DNA of 64,000 nucleotides from Ziziphus jujuba (Eukaryota > Streptophyta > Magnoliopsida > Rosales > Rhamnaceae), in NCBI RefSeq assembly GCF_031755915.1, contig NC_083379.1, positions 631,001 through 695,000 of the forward strand, given 5' to 3'. The first letter of the stretch is position 1; every line of letters starts with the position of its first letter. The translations under genes were made by a program, and so were the position numbers. The notes below the pieces were generated by a model. That model ran no database searches. It was not told the origin of the DNA and was given only the letters and a program-made list of their open reading frames with translations. Positions 50,597-64,000 of the stretch are shown piece after piece.

Positions 50597-53087
50597 ATGG
50601 CAGCAGCTTTGTTATTGTTTCTGCTTTCATATATTTTACATCCTCAAACGCAGGTTCTTGCATTGGCCACCTCATCTGATCATGGTACATAACCCCATTA
50701 ATTTCTTCTTCTTTTTATATTATTTTATTTTTTTAAATATCCTGAATCATATCTATTTGAATATCTTTTAAAGTTGGATTTGTAATTAGCTTTGACAAAA
50801 CAGATTATTAAGGTATAATAGTGTTCTGAACATTTGACACCATGGCCACAAAAAAATTTCCATTGAGCTGAAGGGAATTATATTTACATGGAACTAAAAA
50901 TTAATGTAAAAGAAAAAAGGCAAAAAAAAATAAAAAAAATTGTCTACATTTTTTATGGTCTATTTACATATTTTCAATCAAAATCAATAAAACCAAGATT
51001 TTTTTTTTTAATCAGTTATAAACTCTGAATATTAATGTGTTAGATGCATTTAGTTTTGTCAGATACAAAAGATCAATTTCATGTTGTGGTGTGTATCTGT
51101 CACAATGTTTAATTTCGTCTTCCTATAATGTCTCTGTATTTTCTTGTCTCTCTCAAACCCAACATAGATAGAAAGTGGAAAATGTAAATCAAATAATTAA
51201 AACCAACATAACTAAATTATATATACAGTCTCCAACTCTAAGCTGCACATATATGCAGCAACAGAAGAGCTTTTTCTGGTTATTATTTCAAAATTTAAAT
51301 CAAATATCAAACTTTGTTCAAAATTTTCATTCTTTCTCTTCGTGTTTTGCAGATTTTCGTTACATGAAATCTGTAGGTAATGCAACAGCTGTACCATTAG
51401 AAGACGAATATGACTATATAATAGTAGGAGGAGGCACAGCAGGGTGTCCATTAGCTGCAACTTTATCAAGAAAATACTCTGTTCTTGTCCTTGAAAGGGG
51501 CAGCGCCCCTGTTTCATATCCACAGGTTCTGACTGCAAAAGGCTCAGGGGCTAATCTCCTGCAGGAAGACGATGGAAAAACCCCTGCTCAGAGGTTCGTT
51601 TCAGAAGATGGAGTTCCAAATGTAAGAGGAAGGATCCTAGGTGGCACCAGCATGATCAATGGGGGATTCTTCTCCAGAGCCAATAACCAATTCTACAACG
51701 AATCAGGCATTGACTGGGACATGGGTGCGGTCGAGAAAGCATATAAGTGGGTGGAAGATATTATTGTGTTCCGCTCCAATTTGTCTTCTTTTCAATCTAT
51801 TTTTAGAGAAGCTCTACTTGAAGCAGGAGTTGGTCCTGACAATGGATTCACTTTGCAACACTTGGTAGGGACTAAAATTTCGGGTTCAACTTACGATGAC
51901 CAAGGAAGGAGACATGGAGCTGTGGAGCTTCTCAACAAAGGAGTGCTGAAGAATCTGAGAGTTGCAGTTGAGGCCTATGTGGAAAAAATCATATTCTCTT
52001 CTAATGCATCACGTGAGTACTACAAGAACATTATTATTTGATGAAATATGTGTCTTCCTATGTTTTTCCATTAACAAACTCGAACGCAGGTTTGTCTGCA
52101 ACTGGAGTCATATACACTGATTCTAAAGGGAAGACTCATCGAGCATTAATAAGAGATAAAGGAGAGGTGATATTGAGTGCAGGGGCGATTGGTAGCCCGC
52201 AACTTCTACTTCTCAGTGGAGTTGGACCTGTTAATCATCTTTCTTCTCTGCATATTCCGGTTGTTCACTCAAATCCTGATGTGGGAAATTTCATGGCAGA
52301 CAATCCTCGTAATATGATCAACATTGTATCCCCATTTGCATTGGACCCATCATCAGTACAGGTTGTAGGAATCACCAGTGACTTCAATAGCATGGAGGCC
52401 TTCTCCTACACTTTTCCATTTTCTTTCCCTCAACCTTTTGGCCTTTTTCCAAATTCCACTTCTCCCTTGGAATTTAGTTTGGCAACCATTGTTGAGAAGT
52501 TCTCGGGACCTCAGTCCACCGGTTCACTCCGGTTGTTGTCGTCCGCTGATGTGAAAGTTAGTCCAGCTGTCCGGTTCAACTACTTTTCTGAAACGGTGGA
52601 CATTGCTCGTTGTGTTAAAGGAATGAGGAGGGTTGGTGATTTGCTGAAGACAGAGTCCCTTGAACAACTAAAGTTTCGAGATTTGGAGGGTGCAGAGGGT
52701 TTCAAGTTTCTTGGACCATCTTTGCCGAAGAACCAATCTGATGATGCATCAATGGAGACGTTTTGTCGGAGCACAGTGAGATCCTTCTGGCATTACCATG
52801 GTGGTTGCTTGGTGGGAAAGGTTGTGGATGGTGATTACAGGGTGAAGGGGACAAATTCGCTTCGTGTGGTAGATGTATCCACATTCGATGCGTCACCAGG
52901 GACCAATCCCCAGGCTACCCTTATGATGATAGGCCGGTTAGTTTTCTTCTTAAATTGCGAAGCTAATATTAATCGTACAAATTGATTAATTATAACAACT
53001 TGGGTTAATGTTTTTTTACTTGCTGTGTGTATTTTGGGCAGGTACATTGGGCTTAAGATTCTGAAGGAAAGAAGAGTGGTAAAGTAG
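50597..53087 (+). CDS. (R)-mandelonitrile lyase-like GMC flavoprotein, gene C' (duplicate of C)
   Basis: Exons 50597-50684, 51353-52012, 52090-52936 and 53042-53087; 546 residues with translation identical to gene C over exons 2 and 3. It shares the C-specific changes [10 protein letters not shown] and the shorter FSSNASR end of exon 2. Intact reading frame and splice sites. Confidence 0.9.
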
Positions 53088-53776
53088 ATAGATATATACA
53101 ACACTGTGATCATCTTGTTTTCCATTTACCTGCAGAGAATTCGAAAATGTCAAATAAATCGAGAAATAGTAAATTTACCACATTTCCATATGTAATGGGA
53201 TGCTTTGTAATTCCTTGTTGTACGTACATTTAATTGATATACAAGGCTAGGCTGTGCTCTGCTTCACTGTGCTTCAAGCTCTTTGTCAGAATTACACTAT
53301 TTGATCACCCCTTTTTTTTTTTTTTTTTCCGAACACTTTTTGATTATTTGTTTATGTAATTGTCTCCTTAATTAATGATCTCTAATAGTATCTTTCTTTA
53401 GACTTCAAATAATGATCACAAATAGTATCTGTGAAGGTACCTTTTGTTTTGACAATATTAATGAAACCAACTTTATTGATTTCAACGTGGCGGAATACAA
53501 TTTTTTCCCTTTTTTTTTTTATTTGTTTTGGTGAGATAAATTTTTTTCTTGTTTTAAAAACATACTACAAAATCCTCTTCCTGTATTACAGTTTACACAA
53601 AATTAACTGGGTATAAATTTGCTGTTAATATCTTATGGTACATATGGAGATGATCACTCTGCTCATATATTTGTGAGCCTAATATGATTTTAGATTGACA
53701 AAGTAAAGGCTATTCCTTTTGTCTGCCTATGAGTGACAAAGCAGTGGATAATATATGCTTAGAAGTCAGCCCTGCT

Positions 53777-53848
<72 letters not shown>

Positions 53849-56620
53849 GCACGCGCGCACACACACACACACACACACATAAAAAAAATTAAAATAAAAA
53901 ATAAAAAATAGTCTTCTTTGTAATCTTACATGACAGATAGATCAATATGAAAAAATAAAACAAAATTTTGCTTAAATATAGTCATCTTTGATGTGTTCTT
54001 TGAGCTTTGAAATCTTCAATGCTTAACATTCAAATTTGAAAAGAAAATTTTCATGAAAATCTAGAAATTTTCTTTTTTCACAAAAGAAATAAAGTGTCTA
54101 ACATATTCATACTTTTGAAATAATTATGTAAGAGAAAGTTTTATGTACGAAGATATTTGACAAACATTTTTGACAAATATCATCTTATTCCTTGAATATT
54201 TAGATTTAACAGCGTATAAATTATGGATATAATTATGCATAACTTTTCAATTTTTATCAATCTTTAAATATACCAAATTAATAGTCTAGATAATTTGTCA
54301 AAAGATCTTTAATAAAATACTATAGTTCATTGAACCTTTCCCATTATGGGTCATATGAATCGTGCTTTTTTTAAATATAAATTTTATAGGCTTATCCTTC
54401 CTTTTGTTTTAGTTGAATTTTAAAGTTTTTTTCTTTTTCTTTCCCTTTTAAATAATGAGTGGGAGGATTCGAATTTACATCATCTAAAACAATAATGGCT
54501 TTTGACAGTTGATTTTTCATATAGAGACATTTGAATTTTAAAGTTTTTTGGCAAAATAGATTTATATTTTTCTATTTTTGAATATTTTATCAGTAAACAC
54601 TTGTTTGGTTGTCCAAGTATTATAATTGCCTCCCCCGCTGTCATAATTAGTTCAGTTGCAGAATTTTCTCATCTGTTAACAGCATTAGTTACATAACTAC
54701 GTTGAAATAAAAAAAAAAATAAAACAAAAAACAAAAAAGTGAATTTTGTCATTGTGCATTTGACTCTATTCGAAAAATATTTTCAAGGTAACCAAACAAT
54801 ACATATAGCAATTATCCATGGACAGATTTGACCAGCCATAATATTTTGAACTTAATCGTATTAGCTATTAACCATCATTGTTGAAAAACATTACAGCTGG
54901 TGTGGCACTTACACTGCAATTGGTGATTGTTTTAGAAAGTTAGCAAAAATAAAAACTTATATGGTCAATTGGAAATTTATAATAGAGAAATATCATCTAC
55001 GATACTTAGTGATTATGACCAACAATGATGAATAACACTTTTAAATCAAATTAATTAATTATATATACAGAGTCTTAAGTAAAGTTTATTTTACTTTATT
55101 AAATTAAGATCCTTATTTGACAATAATTGGATCACATTAAAAGCTAAGATTTAAAATTTTAAAAATAGTTAAATATGAATTTAATAATATGTTAAAATTT
55201 TATTTAGAAAAAGCAAATCTTGTCAAAATTCGAAAATAAATAAATATAATTTTAAATTTCAACTTAATCTAAAAACTGAAATAAATATCATATTAGTTTT
55301 AGAACTTAATTAAAACTAACTAACTATATATATATATATAATACTTAACTAATAAAAAGTAATAGTGAGATTTGGTGAAGAATAGGGATATCGCTTATTC
55401 TCGAATTACATAAGTTAACGAATTTGCCATTAAAATGTATTGTTTGCAAATCCTTAATCATATCTTTTGCTTATGTTGGAATCTAAATTTTAGATGTAAA
55501 AAAATAAGGTACTACGAAAAAATCCCTCGCACTCTTAGGAACTTTTTAAGTGGGGCAAAATTTCATCGTCGTACTTTGCGGTCGAAATTATTTAATGTGA
55601 AAATTCTATTTTTTGTTTTTTAGATAATGTGAAAATTAGTTTTTTTTTTTTTAAATAATAATGTGAAAATTAGTTGAACATAGTATTTTGCATACGAACT
55701 AGTTCCTTAATTTATCAAAATATTCAAAGAGGACTTTTGAAGAGGGACAACTAGATATAATGGGTATATGGTAGAGATGGTAGACTGGTTGATTTCGTTG
55801 TATAGAATGGCGTGTAATATATATATATATATATGGTGATTCTATGATTAGGATCGTCCACATACAAACTAAAAGAAAAAGCCGATGCCTTTTTGGAAAT
55901 AAAAATGTAAAAAGCGTCGGTTTTTCTCTCACTAACATTTTTTAGAATTTTATTTTTTTTAAAATATCAGTTTTTTCTTGGTCTGTATATAGACGGTCCT
56001 GATCGTAGAAAAACTCTATATATATATATATATATAACTTCCTTTTTGTGATGTTAGTGAAAGGGATGGTTAGAATTATCAATATTTTTGGTCAAAGAAA
56101 TATAAAAATATAATTTTGATAAACATTTGGGGAGTTCTTGATATAATATTCCCTTTTAAATAATTGAAGGAGCTGGGTACTCAAGAAATTATTAAGAAAT
56201 TAACGATATTTCTAGTTTGACAGCCGCGGCAAAAATTGTTTAAATGGCAAGATTAAGCCAATGGAGATGATGTTGGACTTTTTCAATTATATACCTTTAA
56301 AGTTTATTCTACTGAACCAAGGAGCCCAAAACATTCTTAGCTCCTGTAGTTCATTGGCAATAATAGACTGCCAATTTATATAAAAAAAACAAGTAGTCTG
56401 TTCTTGCCAATAATTATTGGAGCTCAGGAAATTTTGGGCTCCGCTGCCCAATTGAATATTACTATATACATTAGTTTCCATGCAGATTAGCAAAACCTCC
56501 AAGCTATACCAACACGCTTATTTTATATTTTTTAATTATGGACTACCAAAAAATAAGAAAAAAGAAAACACAAAAACACAAAAACAAAATAAAAAAATAA
56601 CGAATAACAAATTTTTCAAA
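53088..56620. other. C'-D' intergenic spacer
   Basis: Duplicate of 12370-15900, with the compound microsatellite at 53779-53879 and the MITE at 55835-56016. No gene is supported. Confidence 0.65.
55835..56016. mobile_element. Short MITE, duplicate copy
   Basis: Duplicate of the MITE at 15117-15298, carried within the segmental duplication. Confidence 0.65.
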
Positions 56621-56633
56621 AGCACCTTCTTTC

Positions 56634-56640
56634 TATAAAT
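56634..56640 (+). promoter_or_regulatory. TATA box of gene D'
   Basis: TATAAAT 57 bp before the ATG, identical to the gene D promoter. Confidence 0.65.
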
Positions 56641-56690
56641 TATGATAAGGAGCTTCCTTTTGGTTTCAAGATATCATAGACATATCGAGA

Positions 56691-59428
56691 ATGGCAGCAG
56701 CTTTGCTAGTGTTTATGCTTTCATATATTTTGCATCCTCAATTGGAGGTTCTTGCACTGGCCACTTCATCTGATCATGGTACACAATCCCATTAATTTAT
56801 TATTATTGTTGTTGTTGAGTTGTTATTTAATATCCTGAATCGTTTCTATTTGTGTCTCTTAGTGTTGGATTTGTATTTAGCTTTGACAAAATAGATTGTT
56901 AAGGTATAATTGTGTCCTCAACTTTAGGCATCATAGCCACTAAAAGAAATTCCATTGAGCAAAAAGGAGTTAATTTACATTTTTTTTTTAATGAATAAAA
57001 GGAGTCATATTTACATGGAACTAAAAACTAGTATAAAGCAACAAAAAAAAAAAAAAAAAAAAGAGTACTTTTTCTAAGTTATATTTCTGTTTGCATATTT
57101 TTTTTATCAAAATCACTAAAACAAAGAATTATCTTTTAATCTGTTATAAAAGCTTTTTTTTTTGGCTACGAAAGTGGGTGTTGTATTAACCAAAAAAAGA
57201 GGCAAAATACACAATACAAACCAAGAACAGGGAGAGGGAAGCTAACCACTCTCCTTGTTCATCTCCTCTACCAACTCTCTGGGAAGCAAAGAAAGGGGCA
57301 CATTCCCATTCCAACCATTAGACAGTCCCCATCGGGATACAAAGCATTTAGTTTATCATTTACGTATGTTGTGTATCTTTCATAAATGCTTGATTTCGTC
57401 ATCCTGTAATGTCTCCGTATATCTTTTTGTCTCCCTTTAAGCTTAACCCATTATAGATAAAAAGTTGTAAATGGAAATCAAATAATTGAACCAATATAAC
57501 TAAAACTATATATAGAGTCTCCCATCCATATGCTGCTCAGCTACATATATACTTTTCTGACTTCTAAGAGCAATCCACCACCATGTATAAGAAACAGAGC
57601 AGCTCTTTCTTGATGTTATTTCAATTCAAATACGAATTTTGTCAAAACTTTCACTCTTCTCTGCACATTTTGCAGATTTTAGTTACATGAAATCAGTATA
57701 CAATGCAACTGATCTACCATTAGAAGATGTATACGACTATATAATCATAGGAGGAGGCACAGCAGGGTGTCCATTGGCTGCAACTTTATCAGAAAAATAC
57801 TCTGTTCTTGTCCTTGAAAGAGGCAGTGCCCCGGTTTCATACCCACAGGTGTTAAACGCAAACGGCCTATTGACTAATTTCTTGCAGGAAGACAATGGAA
57901 AGACGCCTTTTCAGAGGTTCATTTCAGAGGATGGAGTTCCAAACGCAAGAGGAAGGGTCCTGGGTGGCAGCAGCATGATCAATGTGGGATTCTTCTCCAG
58001 AGCCGATGACCAGTTCTACAATGAATCAGGCATTGACTGGGATATGGATTTGGTCGAGAAAGCATATCAGTGGGTGGAAGACACTATTGTGTTCCGCTAC
58101 AACTTGTCCACTTTTCCGTCTATTTATAGAAAAGCTTTGCTTGAAGCAGGAGTTGGTCCTGACAATGGATTCAGTCTCAAACACTTGGTAGGAACCAAAG
58201 CTTCGGGTTCTACCTTCGATGACCAAGGAAGGAGACATGGAGCTGTGGAGTTTCTCAACAAAGGAGTACTGAAGAATCTGAGAGTTGCAGTTGAGGCATA
58301 TGTGGAAAAAATCATCTTCAGCTCTTCCAATAATGCATCACGTGAGTACTACAAGAACATTATTATTTGATGAAATCTGAGTCTCTCTCTGTTTTTCCAT
58401 TAACAAACTCAAACGTAGGTTTGTCTGCAACTGGAGTCATATTCACTGATTCTAAAGGGAAGACTCGTCGAGCATCTATAAGAGATAAAGGAGAGGTGAT
58501 ATTGAGTGCAGGAGCAATTGGGAGCCCTCAACTTCTTCTTATCAGTGGAGTTGGTCCAGTTCCTGACCTGTCTTCCCTGCATATTCAGGTTGTTCACTCA
58601 AATCCTGATGTGGGAAATTTTATGGCAGACAATCCTCGTAATACGATAAGCATTGTAGTCCCATTTGCATTGGACCCATCAGTAGCACAGGTTGTAGGAA
58701 TTACCGGTGACTTCAATATTATAGAGGCTATCTCCTTCAATTTGTCATTTTCATTTCCTCTACCTTTTGGCCTTTTTCCAAATTCCACTTCTCCCTTGGA
58801 ATTTAGTGTGGCAAACATTGCCGAGAAGTTCTCAGGACCTAAGTCGAGTGGTTCACTCCGGTTGCTGTCGTCCGCGGAGGTGAAAGTTAGCCCGGCTGTT
58901 CGGTTCAACTACTTTTCTGAGGTGGGGGACCTTGCACGTTGTGTTAAAGGGATGAGGAAGGTTGGTGATTTGCTGAAGACAGAGTCCTTCAAACAACTAA
59001 AGTTTCAAGATTTGGAGGGTGCAGAAGGTTTCAAGTTTTTAGGACCTCCTTTGCCGAAGAACCAGTCTGATGATGCATCAATGGAGACGTTTTGTCGAAG
59101 CACGGTGGGGACCTTCTGGCATTACCATGGTGGTTGCTTAGTGGGAAAGGTGGTAGATGGTGAATACAGGGTGAAGGGGACAAATTCACTTCGTGTGGTA
59201 GATGGATCCACATTCAATGCCTCACCAGGAACTAATCCTCAGGCTACTCTTATGATGATAGGCCGGTTAGTTTAATTTCTTTAGTGAGAAAACTAATATT
59301 AGTTTTCTTAATCTTAAACTTACAAATTAAATATAATCAATTTCCTTAATATTTCTTACTTGATTTTGCATACTTTGGGCAGGTACATTGGGCTCAAGAT
59401 TCTACACGAAAGAAAAGCAGCAAAGTAG
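56691..59428 (+). CDS. (R)-mandelonitrile lyase-like GMC flavoprotein, gene D' (duplicate of D)
   Basis: Exons 56691-56778, 57676-58341, 58419-59265 and 59383-59428; 548 residues, identical to gene D in exons 2 and 3. It carries the same intron 1 insert (57154-57340) and the same CGTAG acceptor in intron 2, so both features predate the duplication. Confidence 0.9.
57154..57340 (-). mobile_element. Retroposed fragment in intron 1 of D' (duplicate)
   Basis: Identical copy of the 16436-16622 insert inside gene D'. Confidence 0.5.
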
Positions 59429-62400
59429 AATTGAAAAAAAAGTCTAGATAAATGAAGGAATGATAAATTTGTAAAACGACAATTTGGTGCATTATGTTCA
59501 ATAAGATGAGCTTACGTTTCGTAATGCTTGTTTTTTAAAATTATGATACCATGTACTTTTTGTTTTGATAATATTAATGAAACCAACTTTACTGATTTCA
59601 ATGAGTTGTTTAAAGAACATGCTACAATACCCTCTCCTACATTACCATTTACACTAAATTAAATGGATATATATTTGCTGTTAATATCTTATGTTGCATA
59701 TGGAGATAATTGTAGGAATCATATAGATAAGTATTGGGGTCAAAATGTGTTAAGGGCGTTGCACGAGCGCCTTCGGATCTTTGAACTTCACATGTTCATT
59801 TGAACTTGGACCAGTAAATAAGCGAGCCAAATAAATGGTTCTTTGAGTTGGCTAAAGGATTTTGAAATAGACAAATGAGCCCTTCTACATAAGTCAAAAT
59901 AGGTGAGCTAGAAAGAAATATAAATGGGATTGATTATAGATTAAAATGCCATTTATTCACGTAATATAAATTATTTTATTATTATTAGGTTAAAAACCCC
60001 CAAATGGATTACCTTTTTATTAAAATAATTTAAATTAAATCGTATAGTTTATGCCGATCCAATCAATCTCCAATTAAAAACTCCAAAATGTAGTTATTTA
60101 ATTAAAATATTGATTTTAGATCTGACGGATCTAATGAGTTCTTTATATTAAATTGGATATCAAGAATAAGCAGTACAGAAAATGATGTGTAATAGAAAAT
60201 ACATTCACGATTTCTGTTTTTCTCCATTAAAAATTTGAATTTCTGGAAAATAATTTGTAAAACATAAATATAAAGGTTTGAAAGCAGTATGTTTATAGGC
60301 TGCAAAACACTAACATCCTAAAATTTAATTATCAAGTTAGACTTTCTCTTATCCAAATAATCACTTAAATGATTTCTACTACTTATAAGCTAATTTAAGG
60401 ATCTACAACTATCATTACTAATCATAGTCCTAACCAACAGGTTACCCTGTTTCTAGAGGATAAATCTAACAATAATCACTTTCATAAGACATTTGTGTGT
60501 CTAATGAGCTGTCCCTTCGTCTGACAAAGTTATAAATACTGTTATGTTTTTTCACAATAAATAAATATAGATCCATGCTGGATATAGATCGATATGGTCA
60601 AAAAAAAAAAAAAAAAAACAAAAAAAAAAATTGCTTGTTCAATCGTATTATGATTCGTTCTTCGAGCTCTGAAATCAATAGCAGACAAATTTGAAAAATA
60701 TATACATATTCTATGATAATCTAGAAATTTTATTTTATCACTAAAGAAATACAAATGTCACACACACACACACACACACACATATTTGCGAAATAGAAAA
60801 AATTATAAATTTTAAGTTTTGGGAAGAAGGGGACGTTTTCCTTCACTTTGACTTTATCGGGTGGCAAAGTAGGCAAAATTGCTAATTTGGCAAAAATTGC
60901 TTACCGTTAAGTTTATTTGGCAACGTTGCTAATTTTTCTTTTCTTTTCTTTTTTTTTGGAATAATTTATATATAAAAACTTGTTTGATATTCAGAAAAAA
61001 TATTATAATGCTGATAAAAAAACTTCATAAATTTGGCAATGTATCGTGTTATTCATGTAGTCATGTTTAAAATTCTTTATTTAAATATCGATTATATTTT
61101 CGTTTTAAAATATTTAAATACAAACTCATTTATTAAATTATTTTATAGATTGTAACATATCTAATTAATTTATTAAATTCAATTATAAAATTTATTTAAA
61201 GATATAAAATATTATGACAAAAAGATTTAAATAAAAATAGTCAAAATACAAAGTCATACTTAATCAATGATTAGTAACAAAATAATTGCAAGAAATAATT
61301 ATATCTATAAAATTAACTATTAAATAGACGAATTAAAATATAACATATAGATAATAGGACAAAATAGTATTGTAAAATAATAAATATTTAATAAATATAA
61401 TATTTATTTCAAAAGTACCCTTTATAACATTTTAATCCGTTAACTAATGTGTTTTATCATACTGGTATTGTTATTAACCTATACTCTTAAGGAGCACGAA
61501 AATTGATGATATGGTGTAAATTTCTGTCATGTTATCATTGTGTCATCTAGAATTTTTCTAAATTTACTTTACTTTACCTTCCAAAAAGAAAAAAAAAAAA
61601 AAAGAAAACTAATAACAAACTTTTGATAATATTTATTGAATTAGCTCTAAAATTTTAAAAATCTTATATACATATCGTATGTCATAATCATAATTAATTT
61701 AGGTGCAGAATTTAGCAATTTTTCATGGAGAGATTTGACCTGCGAGTGTAAGAAGTTAATTATATTAGGCATTAATAATCACTATTGGGGATATTTACAG
61801 CTGGCATGGCACTTGGATTGTAATTAGTAATCGTTTAAGAAAGTCACAAAAACAAACAAAGAGAATAGTTTTAGTGGTTGAATATTTTTATCTATATTAT
61901 AAAAATATGGGTTCGAATTATGGGGATGAGATTTGAAAAAAGTTGTAATTAAAAAAAAATAAAAAAAAGGAAGTCACAAAAACAAAATAAATAATTAAGT
62001 GGAATTTTATTATACAGAAATATTATCTACGTTATTTATAATGATTGTAACTAATAGTGAGGAGTAGTAGTTTTAAATCAATTTAAATTGTAATATGTAT
62101 GCAGTGGACTACGTAATTAGAAATATATATATATGTATAGAAATATTTGGTGAAGAATAAGGATATTATCAAAAAACAGTTGACGGGTTTTAAATTGTAA
62201 AGAAAGATGATAATACAAGGATTTCATAAACCTAGACTTAAAAAACAAGATATGTACTAGGGCTGCTTTTCATATAAGAATAAAAAAAATACTCTCAGTA
62301 GCAGTTCAAACGATTGACATCTAATATATAATATGATGCCCCAGATTGACCCGGCCTTCGCGTAATCTTGTTTGTAAAAGTCATGCGGGCGCTTAGTTGC

Positions 62401-62770
62401 TATATCCCTCTCATTGTAAATTTAAATATGATTTTTTTTTCCTTTTTAAATTAGATTTTGTTATAATGATTTAAAAAAAAAAAGATTAAATTATATCTTT
62501 TTATTCAATTGGAATCTAAAGTGAAGTGGTCAAAAAATCAATCTAAATGAAAGGTACTAAGGAAAAGAAAAAAAAAATTTCCTCCCTCTCTTTGGAAATT
62601 TGTATCAGGCAGTTAGTGAAATTTCGTTATCAATGATTGTATTTTGGGATGGACTTATTTAATGTGATTTTATTGGGGGGTAAATAATGTGAAAATTCGT
62701 TCAACATATTAAATTATTAATTTGTGAACTTCTACCAAACAAAAAATATTTTTTTTAAAAGCACATTCAT
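59429..62770. other. D'-E' intergenic spacer
   Basis: Duplicate of 18711-22050. It is therefore also inverted relative to the DNA upstream of G (33905-37055). No gene is supported. Confidence 0.7.
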
Positions 62771-62773
62771 TTC

Positions 62774-62780
62774 TATAAAT
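62774..62780 (+). promoter_or_regulatory. TATA box of gene E'
   Basis: TATAAAT 93 bp before the ATG, identical to gene E. Confidence 0.6.
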
Positions 62781-62866
62781 TATCATAAGCACCTTCCTTT
62801 TGGTGTGAAGATATCATAGAGAAAATTCACCAAAAAAATAAAAAATATCATAGAGATCGTTATCGA

Positions 62867-64000
62867 ATGGCAGCAGCTTTGCTACTGTTTCTGCTATCAT
62901 ATATTTTGCATCCTCAATTGGAGGCTGTTGCATTGGCCACTTCATCTGATCATGGTACATAACCCACTTAATTTTTTTCTTTATTTTTTATTTTTTGTTT
63001 TTAATACACTGAGCAATACTATTTGTAAATCTTTTAATGTTGGATTTGTAATTAGCTTTGACAAAATAGATTACTAAGATATAATGGTGTCCTGAACTTT
63101 TGGCACCATGACCACTAAAAAGATTTCCTTTGAGCTGAAAGGAATTATATTGACATGGAACTAAAAATTAGTATAAAAATAAAAACTTGTATTTTTTCTT
63201 ATGGTGTATTCCTGTTTACATATTTTTAAGCAAAATCACCAAAAAGAAGACTTTTTATCAGTTATAAACTCTGAATATTAATGTTTTAAATGCATTTAGT
63301 TTTGTTAGATAAAAACGATCATTTACAAGTTGTGTATCTGTCACAATGATTAATTACGTCTTCGAATATAGACGAAAAGTGTAACATGCAAATGAAATAA
63401 TTAAAGCAACATAACTAAACTATACATCTATAGTCTCCAGCCATATCCTACATAATTTTTTTTTGCTTTTAAGAGCAGTCCTCTACTATGTATATGAAAC
63501 AGAGCAGCGTTTCTAGATGTTGTATCAAATTAGATATATCCTTTATTCAAATTTTCACACTTCTCTTCACGTTTTACAGATTTTAGTTACATGAAATCTG
63601 TACACAGTGCAACTGATCTACCATTAGAAGATGTATATGACTACATAATAGTGGGAGGAGGCACAGCAGGGTGTCCATTGGCTGCAACTTTGTCCGAAAA
63701 ATACTCTGTTCTTGTCCTTGAAAGGGGCAGTACCCCTGCTGCATATCCCCAGGTGTTGAACGCAAACGGCATGTTAAATAATCTCTTGCAGGAAGACGAT
63801 GGAAAGACACCTGCTCAGAGGTTCGTTTCCAAAGACGGAGTTAAAGTTGTAAGAGGCAGAATCCTGGGTGGTACCAGCATGCTGAATGGGGGATTCTTCT
63901 CCAGAGCCGATGACCAATTCTATAATGAATCAGGGGTTGACTGGGACAAGGATATGGTTGAGAAGGCATATCAGTGGGTGGAAGACACTATTGTGTTCAG
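62867..64000 (+). CDS. Mandelonitrile lyase-like gene E', cut by window end
   Basis: Exon 1 is 62867-62954; exon 2 starts at 63580 and is open to the window end (421 of 666 nt visible). What is seen equals gene E: the signal peptide, the FAD loop GGGTAG and GMC signature 1 ([11 protein letters not shown]). Whether E' carries the exon 3 truncation by the solo LTR would show at about 64564, outside this window, so it may be whole or broken. Confidence 0.8.

Larger units (their letters stand above)
40729..64000. repeat. Right copy of near-identical tandem segmental duplication
   Basis: This is the second copy of 1-23282 in direct orientation; it runs off the window end. It carries A', B', C', D' and the start of E'. 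The DNA just left of 40729 continues intron 1 of the pseudogene back to about 40520, then changes to copia-retrotransposon remnant. Near-identity even across long microsatellites, such as the (CT)n(CA)n run at 53779-53879, points to a very recent duplication or to an assembly duplicate. Confidence 0.95.

Overview
This is plant nuclear DNA, very probably Rosaceae and most likely Prunus. It is AT-rich, full of (TA)n, (CT)n and (CA)n runs and retrotransposon debris. The only recognisable host genes are spliced GMC-family flavoproteins of the (R)-mandelonitrile lyase (hydroxynitrile lyase)-like type. I count six distinct copies, plus the same first five repeated further right. All share one design: four exons, three phase-conserved introns (the second only about 77 nt), an N-terminal signal peptide, an FAD-binding GGGTAG loop, both GMC signatures and a C-terminal WHYHGG motif.

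Layout of the left half: pseudogene A (1-1744), then intact genes B (6502-8977), C (9879-12369) and D (15973-18710), all on + . Gene E (22149-23845, +) is cut off in exon 3 by a 357-bp solo-LTR-like element (23846-24202). Directly across that LTR lies gene F (24203-25423), on the opposite strand and also cut off in exon 3. Gene G (28779-34014, -) has all four exons in frame but carries a 2.7-kb transposon in exon 3. Gene G plus its upstream DNA is an inverted, diverged copy of gene E plus its upstream DNA (arms about 19.08-23.85 kb and 29.56-37.06 kb). From about 37.7 to 40.2 kb lies a decayed Ty1/copia retrotransposon that itself carries a 181-bp TRIM-like solo LTR.

Right half: from 40729 to the window end the sequence repeats positions 1-23282 almost perfectly, giving A', B', C', D' and the start of E'. 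The repeat period is about 40.72 kb. The few differences I found (four substitutions and several microsatellite length changes) lie in the first 6.5 kb of the repeat. From about 7.1 kb onward the offset is constant at 40718 and the listed proteins are identical. This is either a very recent tandem duplication or an assembly or haplotype artefact.

B, C and D (and B', C', D') encode predicted secreted flavoproteins of 546-548 residues. Their second active-site position is Asn (GTNPQ) where, as I recall, characterised Prunus cyanogenic enzymes have His. They may therefore not be true mandelonitrile lyases. The region is best read as a birth-and-death gene cluster shaped by tandem duplication, inversion, gene conversion and transposon damage. 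I see no new kind of system.
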